Shown here: piece after piece, positions 40,495-48,531 of the stretch
Numbering within the stretch: position 1 is the stretch's first letter
Layout: each line of letters starts with the position of its first letter
Assembly: GCA_020636535.1 (NCBI GenBank)
Contig: JACJXT010000013.1
Coordinates: forward strand, 186,001-250,000
DNA length: 64,000 nt
Direction: 5' to 3'
Source of the DNA: Chitinophagales bacterium
Lineage (GTDB): Bacteria; Bacteroidota; Bacteroidia; Chitinophagales; JADIYW01
The notes under the pieces: generated by a model
Seen by the model: the letters and a program-made list of their open reading frames with translations, nothing else
The model's database searches: none
Told to the model about the DNA's origin: nothing
Program-made: the position numbers and the translations under genes

Positions 40495-43400
40495 ATGATG
40501 AAGAAGAATTTACTTATATTTTTATCTATTATTTTTTGTACAACTATATTTGCACAAAATCCAACAATAAGCTTAAGTACTAATCAAAACACAATATGTA
40601 GTACTGGCAACGATTCTATTGTTATTAGCATTAATGCAACTGGTATTTTTCCTAATTCCGATATTGTGTTATATGCTTCTTCCGATTCAACATTTAATCC
40701 TTACAACAACCAAGGCGATAGTATTGGTTTTATACATATAAGTGGTGAAAATAGTGGTGGTTTAATATTAAATACTACTTGTCCAACCATTCTAGGTATT
40801 TTTATTGATGCATGTAATAATAATGGTCTATCAGAACCTGCTAACGAGTATATATTAATGAACTCTGGCAGTGGTTTTTCAGTTAATGGTTTAGGCGTAG
40901 ATTTACCTAATGGTGGAAGTACTGGAACTAATGCAGATATTAATTATAATGGTAGTGCTTGTCAATTTACTACAGTTTCTACTACGCTAATGGATAGTTT
41001 GCGTGTTGGGTTTTGTAATGCTACTAATTTAATTGCTGCTAATCCAGGAACTACTGTACCAGCTAATGCTTTAGTTATTATTTTTTCTGGTGCTGGAGAA
41101 AAATATCCTTATAATTTTAGTAGTTTATGCGAATTGGGTGTGCCTATCTATATTCTTCAAAGTGGTTGTGAAAGAAGTAGTGGTGCTTTTGTAAATAATG
41201 ATGCCAATGGGACCACTTGCGATCCAAGTGCAAGTTCTAAGTATAGAACTACAGGTGTTTATTACAATGGTTGTGAAAACGAATTAACTTATACTAGATG
41301 TGGTTTACCAGTTTATGATAGTAATAATCCAAATGAAGGAGACGGTAACTATGTAATTCGTATAGATGTTGATACTGATACTTCTTCATTTGCAAATGGT
41401 GGAATGTCTAACAATGCTGCCGATAGATGCAATGGTGTTAACTTTGATTCATTAGCTAATAACTTGTCATTTACTTACCACATTCCTACAAGTTTTTGTA
41501 ATGTAGGAAAACAATACATTAAAGCTATTGCTAAACCAAGTAGCGGATATGCAGTTCCACCTTTATCTAATAATGTATCTTTTAATTTAATTTGTAATGA
41601 TGTTAGTGCTTCTACAGATAATACTACGATTTGTAGTGGAGAGAATGCTGCTATCAATATATCAAGTACTAATCCCAATGCAACACTTTCATGGACAGTT
41701 AGCGGAGGAACAAATATTAGTGGTGCTAGTGCAGGAACAGGAACTACAATAAACCAAACACTTACTAATAATGGTACTGTTACTGATAGTATAATTTATA
41801 CCATTACAGCTACAGATAATGGCTGTACCAAAAATACCACAATAAAAATTTATGTAGAAAAATGTACAGCATGCATTCCTAACTTCATAGCACCAGATAC
41901 GGTTTGTTTGGGCGATTTAGTAAGCATACAAAACCTCACCAACTGTGGTACTACTTATGATTGGAATATTTGTGAGTATACAGATTCGTTTGCTATAAGT
42001 GGATTAAATATTGGAAACCCAGATGGTGAATTAGAATTACCAAAAGAAATAGTAATTTATAATGATAATGGAAATTATATTGGATTTGTTTCTTTAGATG
42101 CAGGACTGTTACCAACTATTCGACTCAATTTCGGTAATAGTATTTTAAACAATCCATCAGCAACTGTAATATCAAATCCATTTCTCAATAACGGTCTTAG
42201 CTTAAATGGTTTTGATATCATTAATGATAACAACAACTGGTATATGTTTATGACAGCTAGTGGAACAAGTCATACAAATAATAATAAAATTTTCAGATAT
42301 GATTTTGGTAGTTCATTATTAAATACTCCAACTATAAGTTTATATTACGATATTACAAATTCTGGCAATAACTTTAATTCATATTGTGCGGGATTGAAAG
42401 CAGAAAAAGAAAATGACAACTATTACTTATTTGTAAGTTCTACCTCAGGTAGAATTGATAGATTTGATTTAGGAAACTCACCTACTAATAGTGTAGTAAA
42501 TAGAACAACACTAAGACCAGATTGTTCTGTTACAACCTATTGTAGTTATGGTAATTATATCTATAAACTAGAACATAATGGAAAAAAATACCATTACTTT
42601 ATCATGGGTATTGATAATGAAATAATTCGTTTAGATTATGGTAATAATTTTAGCAATATACCAATAGAAACTGCTATAAATATGCCTACTCAAACATTTC
42701 CTAATCAATTTGACCTAACCAGTTTCTTACCTTACTTTGACTGTGGTGAGTTTAGAGGATATACCTTTAATAGAAACACCAATAAAATGATAAAACTATT
42801 ATTTTCTTCTTTTGATGACCAATCTCCAGTTGCTTTAGAAATAGGAAATATAGGAAACATTAGTAATCCACAATATTTTTCAAATGTAATTAGTGAGTCA
42901 GGAGATATTTATTCTTTTGTTACAAATAGAAATGATTACACTATTACAAGACTAAGACTCAATGAGTACGATTATACTAACTGTATCAGCTCTACTGAAT
43001 TTGAACCAACACCTATAACCTTTGACTCATTAGGTATTTATACAATAAAACTAACAGTAGACAAAGGTTTAGCTTCCGAAACTCAAACTTGCCAACAAAT
43101 TGTAGTGGTAGATACAGTTAAACAACCATTAATAGTAGGCAATACAAGTGTTTGCACTGGCGATTCAATTGTCTTATCAATAAGTAATGTACAAGATAAT
43201 GTTACTTATACATGGACAGGACCAAATAGCTTTACCGCTACAGATACTACTATTAAAATATTAAATGCTACCAACACTAATGCTGGACAATATACCGTAA
43301 CAGCAACTGGTTATTGTGGTAGTAAAACAAATAATGTTCAAATAACTTACTGTATAATAGATAATGAATGTAATTCAGTTATGCCAACTTTTGCAAAAGC

Positions 43401-46392
43401 TTTTGGAAATCAGTCCGAAAATACAATTAGAAGTGTTCACTATTCTGAAAACGATAATGCCTACTATGTCGCTAGTACATCAAGAATATCTCCTAGTGTT
43501 ACCATTCCTGTAGTATCTAAATTAGATATTTCAGGAAATCTAATATGGAATAAATCAATAGATGATATTAATGTAGGTACTTTAGAAATTAGCGAAGTAA
43601 CTGCAGGAGGTGATTTAATGTTATTAGGATCTTTTGGCGAAGATTTTTATTCTATTAGAATGAACAAAACAGGTACAATTATCTATTCAAAAAAATATAG
43701 CTTTAATAGTTCTGCTAATGCTAGAAATATACAAATTGCCAAAATTGAAAACCAAAATTATTATTTTACTAGTTGGTATGATGCTACAGGAGGAATTGAA
43801 GATGATATTATGGTGACTAAGATAGATGAAAATGGCAGTGTACTTTGGAGTAAATTATTTGATTCTGGATTTGATGATCAAGGACAGCATTCAAGAGTTT
43901 ATTCTGATGCAAATGGAGGAATAGTTTTATCAAATACACTAGCAGGTAGTTCTAACCTTAATGAATGTGTTTTAAGTATATCATCATTAGGAAATGTAAA
44001 TTTCAATAAGGCAATAAATGGAAGCGACAAAGAATCTTCTAGGGTTATTAGACCAGTTTCTGATGGTTTTCTAGCGTATGGCTTAAATAAAAACTCTAAT
44101 GTATTCTTAAATAACAATAAAGACAATATTCTCATAAAGTTAGATGTAAATGGAAACTTTATGTGGGGGAAAAAGATAAATGCTCCATCTGGAACTGATA
44201 TTTCTTGTTCTACTTGCCCAAATGTATTTTATAATGTAGCTGAAGATGCTAACTACTATTATTTATCTACCAAAAATGCAATTGCAGGATATGATAGTCT
44301 TGTCTATATTATAAAACTAGACAAGCAAGGCAACTTTATAAAAGGAAAAGTTTTTGATGAAACAAGTATTAATCCATTATATATGGATGTAGATAAGAGT
44401 ATGGTAATATCTTTTGGATACACTACAAAAAAATATGATAATTTATTAAATGACAGATCTTCTTATTTGGTAGTAGCTGATACAAGTTTAAATTGCTATT
44501 GTAATGCTACAAGCTTTACTCCAATTATAGAAAACTATACAACTAGTACTTATAATGCTACAAATATTAATACTACAAATTTAACAGTTAGCATTACCAA
44601 TTTAACAAGTACTTTATCAGATATTAATTATTTAGACAGCAATGATTGTAGTTCTTGTTTCTTAATTGATAGTATTGTAGGAGATACTATTATTTGTGAT
44701 AATAATTTTATAGCATTAAGTATAAATGATGTTTACGATTCAATTCGTTGGTCTAATAATTTAATATCGCCGAGCATTAATATCAATCAACCAGGAACTT
44801 ATTCTGTAATAGCTTATCTAGATGAATGTGTGTTTATGGATACAATTAACATAACAGCACAGCAAAGTCCTACAAAACCAAACTTAGGAAATGATACTGC
44901 TTACTGTGGTAGTTTCTCTAGAACTTTATCTACTGGTGATGCTACTACTTCTTGGAGTACTGGTACTACTGGTGCTAGTATTACTATAACTCAAGGTGGA
45001 ACTTATATTGCTACTATTACAACAAACTGTGGTGTAGTAAGCGATACGATTATTATCACTCAAAATACTATACCAACTATTAACTTAGGAATTGATAGAA
45101 ATATTTGTAGTGGAACTTCTACTACGCTAGATGCTACTACAACTAATGCAACATATACTTGGAGTACTGGTGCGTCTAGTGCTAGTATTACGGTTAATCA
45201 AGCTGGTACTTATTGGGTTGATGTTACTGTAAACGGTTGTTCTGCTAGAGATAGTATTGTAATTGGCGTAGTCAATCCTCCTACAAAACCAAACTTAGGA
45301 AATGATACTGCTTACTGTGGTAGTTTCTCTAGAGTATTATCTACTGGTGATGCTACTACTTCGTGGAGTACTGGTACTACTGGTGCTAGTATTACTATAA
45401 CTCAAGGTGGAACTTATATTGCTACTATTACAACAAACTGTGGTGTAGTAAGCGATACGATTATTATCACTCAAAATGCAATTCCAATAGTTAATTTAGG
45501 TGCAGATTATAATATTTGTAGTGGAACATCTACTACTTTAAATGCTACTACTACAAACGCATCATATGTTTGGAGTACAAGTGCTACTTCTGCTACGATT
45601 TCAGTTACTCAAGCAGGAACTTATTGGGTTGATGTTACTGTAAACGGTTGTTCTGCTAGAGATAGTATTGTAATTGGCGTAGTCAATCCTCCTACAAAAC
45701 CAAACTTAGGAAATGATACTGCTTACTGTGGTAGTTTCTCTAGAGTATTATCTACTGGTGATGCTACTACTTCGTGGAGTACTGGTACTACTGGTGCTAG
45801 TATTACTATAACTCAAGGTGGTGAATACATTGCTACGATTGATAATGGTTGTGGTATTGCGAAAGACACTATCGAAATAACACAATATGATTTACCTATT
45901 GTTAGTTTAGGCAATGACACTGCTCTTTGTGGCGACTTACTATTAAGCATTCCTAGTGGATTTACTAATATTTTATGGAGCAATGGTTCAACAGACACTA
46001 GTATTATTATTAATAAAACTGGTTTATATAGTGTAACCGTTGCTAATCAAAATGACTGTGAAGCTACCGATGAAATTGAATTTACAAGTACTTGTGTCGA
46101 CGATATTTTCATTCCAAATTCATTTACTCCAAATGGTGATGGTGTGAACGATATCTTTATGGTGCGAAGCAATAATGACAATATTATTGTAGAAAAAATG
46201 TTGATTTACAATAGATGGGGCGAATTAGTATACGAAGCAAATGAAGTTAGTGTAAACGATATGAATGGTGGTTGGAATGGCGATTACAAAAACAAAGGTG
46301 TACAAGCCGAAGTTTATGCTTACTATGTATTGCTTAGATTTGAAGATGGAAGTACTAAAAAATACAAAGGAAATATTACATTATTTAAATAA
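40495..46392 (+). CDS. Giant secreted repeat protein with T9SS type-B sorting domain
   Basis: A 1965-residue paralogue of the preceding gene. It has a signal peptide (ending TTIFAQ), the same Cys-rich N-terminal domain (about 20-350), a Cys-rich linker (TACIPNFIAPDTVCLGD), a long propeller-like region (about 500-1400) with recurrent FDLGNSP, LDYGNNF and RFDLG strands, then three 137-residue Ig-like repeats (about 1459-1790) and the type-B sorting domain (IFIPNSFTPNGDGVNDIF, YNRWGELVYE) at the end. Type IX cargo, probably displayed on the surface; role in adhesion or gliding is inferred. The following lipoprotein gene starts six bases after its stop codon. Confidence 0.9.
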   Translation: MMKKNLLIFLSIIFCTTIFAQNPTISLSTNQNTICSTGNDSIVISINATGIFPNSDIVLYASSDSTFNPYNNQGDSIGFIHISGENSGGLILNTTCPTILGIFIDACNNNGLSEPANEYILMNSGSGFSVNGLGVDLPNGGSTGTNADINYNGSACQFTTVSTTLMDSLRVGFCNATNLIAANPGTTVPANALVIIFSGAGEKYPYNFSSLCELGVPIYILQSGCERSSGAFVNNDANGTTCDPSASSKYRTTGVYYNGCENELTYTRCGLPVYDSNNPNEGDGNYVIRIDVDTDTSSFANGGMSNNAADRCNGVNFDSLANNLSFTYHIPTSFCNVGKQYIKAIAKPSSGYAVPPLSNNVSFNLICNDVSASTDNTTICSGENAAINISSTNPNATLSWTVSGGTNISGASAGTGTTINQTLTNNGTVTDSIIYTITATDNGCTKNTTIKIYVEKCTACIPNFIAPDTVCLGDLVSIQNLTNCGTTYDWNICEYTDSFAISGLNIGNPDGELELPKEIVIYNDNGNYIGFVSLDAGLLPTIRLNFGNSILNNPSATVISNPFLNNGLSLNGFDIINDNNNWYMFMTASGTSHTNNNKIFRYDFGSSLLNTPTISLYYDITNSGNNFNSYCAGLKAEKENDNYYLFVSSTSGRIDRFDLGNSPTNSVVNRTTLRPDCSVTTYCSYGNYIYKLEHNGKKYHYFIMGIDNEIIRLDYGNNFSNIPIETAINMPTQTFPNQFDLTSFLPYFDCGEFRGYTFNRNTNKMIKLLFSSFDDQSPVALEIGNIGNISNPQYFSNVISESGDIYSFVTNRNDYTITRLRLNEYDYTNCISSTEFEPTPITFDSLGIYTIKLTVDKGLASETQTCQQIVVVDTVKQPLIVGNTSVCTGDSIVLSISNVQDNVTYTWTGPNSFTATDTTIKILNATNTNAGQYTVTATGYCGSKTNNVQITYCIIDNECNSVMPTFAKAFGNQSENTIRSVHYSENDNAYYVASTSRISPSVTIPVVSKLDISGNLIWNKSIDDINVGTLEISEVTAGGDLMLLGSFGEDFYSIRMNKTGTIIYSKKYSFNSSANARNIQIAKIENQNYYFTSWYDATGGIEDDIMVTKIDENGSVLWSKLFDSGFDDQGQHSRVYSDANGGIVLSNTLAGSSNLNECVLSISSLGNVNFNKAINGSDKESSRVIRPVSDGFLAYGLNKNSNVFLNNNKDNILIKLDVNGNFMWGKKINAPSGTDISCSTCPNVFYNVAEDANYYYLSTKNAIAGYDSLVYIIKLDKQGNFIKGKVFDETSINPLYMDVDKSMVISFGYTTKKYDNLLNDRSSYLVVADTSLNCYCNATSFTPIIENYTTSTYNATNINTTNLTVSITNLTSTLSDINYLDSNDCSSCFLIDSIVGDTIICDNNFIALSINDVYDSIRWSNNLISPSININQPGTYSVIAYLDECVFMDTINITAQQSPTKPNLGNDTAYCGSFSRTLSTGDATTSWSTGTTGASITITQGGTYIATITTNCGVVSDTIIITQNTIPTINLGIDRNICSGTSTTLDATTTNATYTWSTGASSASITVNQAGTYWVDVTVNGCSARDSIVIGVVNPPTKPNLGNDTAYCGSFSRVLSTGDATTSWSTGTTGASITITQGGTYIATITTNCGVVSDTIIITQNAIPIVNLGADYNICSGTSTTLNATTTNASYVWSTSATSATISVTQAGTYWVDVTVNGCSARDSIVIGVVNPPTKPNLGNDTAYCGSFSRVLSTGDATTSWSTGTTGASITITQGGEYIATIDNGCGIAKDTIEITQYDLPIVSLGNDTALCGDLLLSIPSGFTNILWSNGSTDTSIIINKTGLYSVTVANQNDCEATDEIEFTSTCVDDIFIPNSFTPNGDGVNDIFMVRSNNDNIIVEKMLIYNRWGELVYEANEVSVNDMNGGWNGDYKNKGVQAEVYAYYVLLRFEDGSTKKYKGNITLFK
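44871..45880 (+). repeat. Three 411-bp tandem repeats in the giant surface protein
   Basis: Units start at 44871, 45282 and 45693, exactly 411 bp apart, with long identical stretches; the third is cut short before the final domain. They are homologous to the repeats at 38463-39930. Confidence 0.95.
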
Positions 46393-46398
46393 CATATT

Positions 46399-46827
46399 AT
46401 GAGAAAATTATTTATTTTATTTATTATGACAAGTTTATTTTTTACTGCTTGTAAAAACGAAGTTAAACAATATGATGAAGCAGAAGCTGATTTAGACTCT
46501 ATGACTGTTGCTGACGAAACGGTTGAACCAAAAACAGATTACTACAATATTGATGACAAAATTTTACAAGTCATTCAAGATTTACCAGAGTACCAACAAA
46601 GCAATGCTCATATAGATTCTATTAGCAAGCATACTAAATCGGTAGCTGCAACTATTACTCCAAACAAGAAAGGCACATACGATGTAAAGTTAGGTTATAA
46701 TGGTGATGAAAGATTTGAAACTTATTATAACTTAAGTATTGATACTACAAATTGGAAAGTAATGATTATTGATCCAATTGAAGGCGAAACACTTCCTATA
46801 GAAACATGGAGAAAAAATAAGCAGTAA
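46399..46827 (+). CDS. Small lipoprotein downstream of the surface-protein gene
   Basis: A 142-residue lipoprotein with signal peptide and lipobox FTAC (Cys 18), an acidic stretch (DEAEADLDS) and a C-terminal beta-rich domain (about 50-135). Not recognised. It starts six bases after the giant gene, so the two should be co-transcribed, and it may help in anchoring or folding; this is inference from position only. A strong terminator follows. Confidence 0.75.
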   Translation: MRKLFILFIMTSLFFTACKNEVKQYDEAEADLDSMTVADETVEPKTDYYNIDDKILQVIQDLPEYQQSNAHIDSISKHTKSVAATITPNKKGTYDVKLGYNGDERFETYYNLSIDTTNWKVMIIDPIEGETLPIETWRKNKQ

Positions 46828-46845
46828 TTAACTCAGCTATATTTT

Positions 46846-46880
46846 AAACTACTATAATACTTGTATTGTAGTAGTTTTTT
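46846..46880 (+). terminator. Rho-independent terminator after the lipoprotein gene
   Basis: A 13-bp stem (46846-46858 with 46865-46877, one G-U wobble) and 6-nt loop lead into a T run ending at 46880. It closes the surface-protein transcription unit. Its T tail is also the first part of repeat copy B. Confidence 0.85.
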
Positions 46881-47006
46881 ATTTGTAAGCATCAGCGTCC
46901 TCTATGAGTGACACTGATGGGAAGAGAGTTATAGATACTGAAACAAGTTCAGCAAGTAGATTCGCTACCTAACTTATTATTTTGTGAGATACGAACCAAG
47001 GTCAAG
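46872..47006 (+). repeat. Dispersed intergenic repeat, copy B
   Basis: 135 bp with two hairpins: CATCAG...CTGATG (46890-46919, with an inner CTC/GAG) and CTGAA/TTCAG near 46938-46952. It is about 85-90% identical to copy C at 47661-47817 in the same orientation, including the leading TAGTTTTTTATTTG, and shares its right half with copy A at 31488. Confidence 0.9.
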
Positions 47007-47029
47007 ATGTAGAGATGGTTTATACTAAC

Positions 47030-47512
47030 TTAAATTCGATTTTTAATCAGACCGTCTTTATTCTGATATCCATCTACAATCGTTATTTTGTCAATTATTC
47101 CATCGTAAAGGTCAAATACAACAAACGGTCCGTTTTCAATTTTTAATATAAAACTATCTTTATCAATTCCGTTTTGCGATTTCCAATTCAGTTGAAGATG
47201 ATTTATTAAATTTATTATTTGGTGAATTTTACTTTTAGGTTTGATTTTAAAATCTTCAAAAAGTGAAATATCATACTTTTTATATTCTAATTTTTTGAAC
47301 TCAAATGGTTTTTTTAAAAACTTAAACTCAATAGCCATTTCATTGATTGTATCGTCCGTAAATCCGTAACGATATGCTCCATAATGAACATAACCATAAT
47401 TTTTTCCTCCGCTCACATTAGAGGGTTCCCCTAAAATAGAATATAAATCAGAAATTTTCATTCCCATTGTAATTCCATTTAAAGTTTTTCCTCCTTTTAA
47501 AAATTCAATCAT
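47030..47512 (-). CDS. Orphan protein flanked by direct repeats
   Basis: A 160-residue cytoplasmic protein; I start it at the ATG at 47512 (a TTG would add eight residues). It contains an ITMGMKISDLYSILGEPS segment, a Tyr/Gly-rich loop, and alternating strands and Lys-rich helices. The G-M-x4-I-x3-LG-x-P pattern occurs in small domains of varied families and in some immunity-type proteins, but I cannot assign it. It is the only gene between repeat copies B and C, has no operon partner, and looks like an accessory gene. Confidence 0.7.
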   Translation of the reverse strand: MIEFLKGGKTLNGITMGMKISDLYSILGEPSNVSGGKNYGYVHYGAYRYGFTDDTINEMAIEFKFLKKPFEFKKLEYKKYDISLFEDFKIKPKSKIHQIINLINHLQLNWKSQNGIDKDSFILKIENGPFVVFDLYDGIIDKITIVDGYQNKDGLIKNRI

Positions 47513-47660
47513 TTTGGTTCTGAAACAGTTTCTCAAATTGCTTACAACTACTTTATTATTACTGCATCAACTTGCTGTAATATTTTTATATATCGGCAAG
47601 TTGTTGCTATAACAAGATACGCAATTATTTTTAATGGATAAATATTTAATTAGTAATTTA

Positions 47661-47817
47661 TAGTTTTTTATTTGTAAGCATCAGCGTCCTCTACGAGTGA
47701 CATTGATGAGAAGAGAGTTATAGATGCTGAAATCTACCTGCTTGAGAGACAGGCAAGTTCAGCAAGTAGATGTTGCTACTAAACTTATTGTTTCGTGAGA
47801 CACGAACCAAGGTCAAG
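47661..47817 (+). repeat. Dispersed intergenic repeat, copy C
   Basis: 157 bp matching copy B, with a 21-bp insertion at 47733-47753 inside the CTGAA/TTCAG hairpin; the insertion brings its own CCTG/CAGG palindrome. The rest of the 394-bp gap before rnpA is low-complexity AT-rich sequence. Confidence 0.9.
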
Positions 47818-47862
47818 GCATCAGCGTCCTCTACGAGTGATACTGATGGAAAGAGAATTTAT
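47818..47862 (+). repeat. Partial tandem copy of the dispersed repeat
   Basis: Directly after copy C the left half (GCATCAGCGTCCTCTACGAG, then CTGATGG and AGAGAATT) begins again and stops after about 45 bp, giving a tandem one-and-a-third copy arrangement. Confidence 0.85.
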
Positions 47863-47906
47863 AAAAATATTATTACAGTTTTTTATACTACGCTTTATAG
47901 CAAACT

Positions 47907-48269
47907 CTAGTTTGTAGATTCGTTTAATACTGAAAATAAATAATAAATGCTTTGTTGTATTTCTTCAATACTGACTATCGCTTTGGCTTTGTATTGAACA
48001 ATAATTCGTAGTGGTTTTTGTGAATTAATTTGGTGTTTTTGTAACCGAACAGCTTCTCGCATCAATCGTTTTATTCTATTTCGATCTGTTGCTTTGCCAA
48101 ACTTTTTTTTAGCTACTACAAAGGCAAACTGATGACAAGTTGGCGTTGCTTCTGTTGTTTGATAATAAATTCTAATAATTCTATCTTGAACAAAGGTTCT
48201 GTTCTCAAAAAGCAAATCGATTGCTTTTTTGCTCTTTAGTCGTTCCGTTTGTTTAAACGAATATTTAAT
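47907..48269 (-). CDS. rnpA: Ribonuclease P protein component, apparent ATT start
   Basis: The protein subunit of RNase P, which matures tRNA 5' ends. The RNR signature is present (KATDRNRIKRLMREAVRL), along with FVVAKKKFGKA. A TTG at 48215 would give only 102 residues and drop conserved sequence: the same frame continues upstream as IKYSFKQTERLKSKKAIDL, exactly like the family N-terminus, to an ATT at 48269, before a TAA a few codons further. No ATG, GTG, CTG or TTG is available in that stretch at the right place, so initiation at ATT (120 residues) is the best reading. rpmH ends 18 nt upstream. Confidence 0.85.
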   Translation of the reverse strand: MKYSFKQTERLKSKKAIDLLFENRTFVQDRIIRIYYQTTEATPTCHQFAFVVAKKKFGKATDRNRIKRLMREAVRLQKHQINSQKPLRIIVQYKAKAIVSIEEIQQSIYYLFSVLNESTN

Positions 48270-48287
48270 AGTTCCTTGAATGGATAA

Positions 48288-48443
48288 TTATTTTCCTCTT
48301 CTTTCGCTAGAAACAGACAGTTTTTTTCTACCTCTTCCTCTTCTTGCATTAATTACTGCTCTACCTGCTTTAGTTTTCATTCTAGCTCTAAAACCGTGCT
48401 TATTTTTTCTCTTTCTTACTGAAGGTTGAAATGTCCTTTTCAT
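48288..48443 (-). CDS. rpmH: 50S ribosomal protein L34
   Basis: A 51-residue basic protein reading MKRTFQPSVRKRKNKHGFRA at its start and continuing RMKTKAGRAVINARRGRGRK, the unmistakable L34 sequence, with a Bacteroidota-type extension (LSVSSERRGK). It precedes rnpA by 18 nt as in most bacteria. A TATCTTTG box lies about 33 nt upstream. Confidence 0.98.
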   Translation of the reverse strand: MKRTFQPSVRKRKNKHGFRARMKTKAGRAVINARRGRGRKKLSVSSERRGK

Positions 48444-48476
48444 AATCTTATTTCACTAAATTTTCAAATCGGAATG

Positions 48477-48484
48477 CAAAGATA
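48477..48484 (-). promoter_or_regulatory. -7 box (TATCTTTG) of rpmH-rnpA
   Basis: Exact TAnnTTTG match on the minus strand, 33 nt before the rpmH ATG. A TTG exists further upstream but at 27-bp spacing, outside the usual range. Confidence 0.45.
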
Positions 48485-48531
48485 ATCATTTTTTTAAAAA
48501 ATAATACTTTGCAACATTAAGTTATTGGAAA

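Noticed and set aside
38463..45880. Insertion sequences or transposons causing the 411-420 bp repeats
   Set aside because: All units stay in frame as Ig-like domains of two secreted proteins, without terminal inverted repeats or transposase.
46872..47862. Integron cassette with attC sites
   Set aside because: I looked for paired RYYYAAC and GTTRRRY core sites around the orphan gene. A lone ACCTAAC occurs in copy B, but no matching partner and no integrase gene are present.
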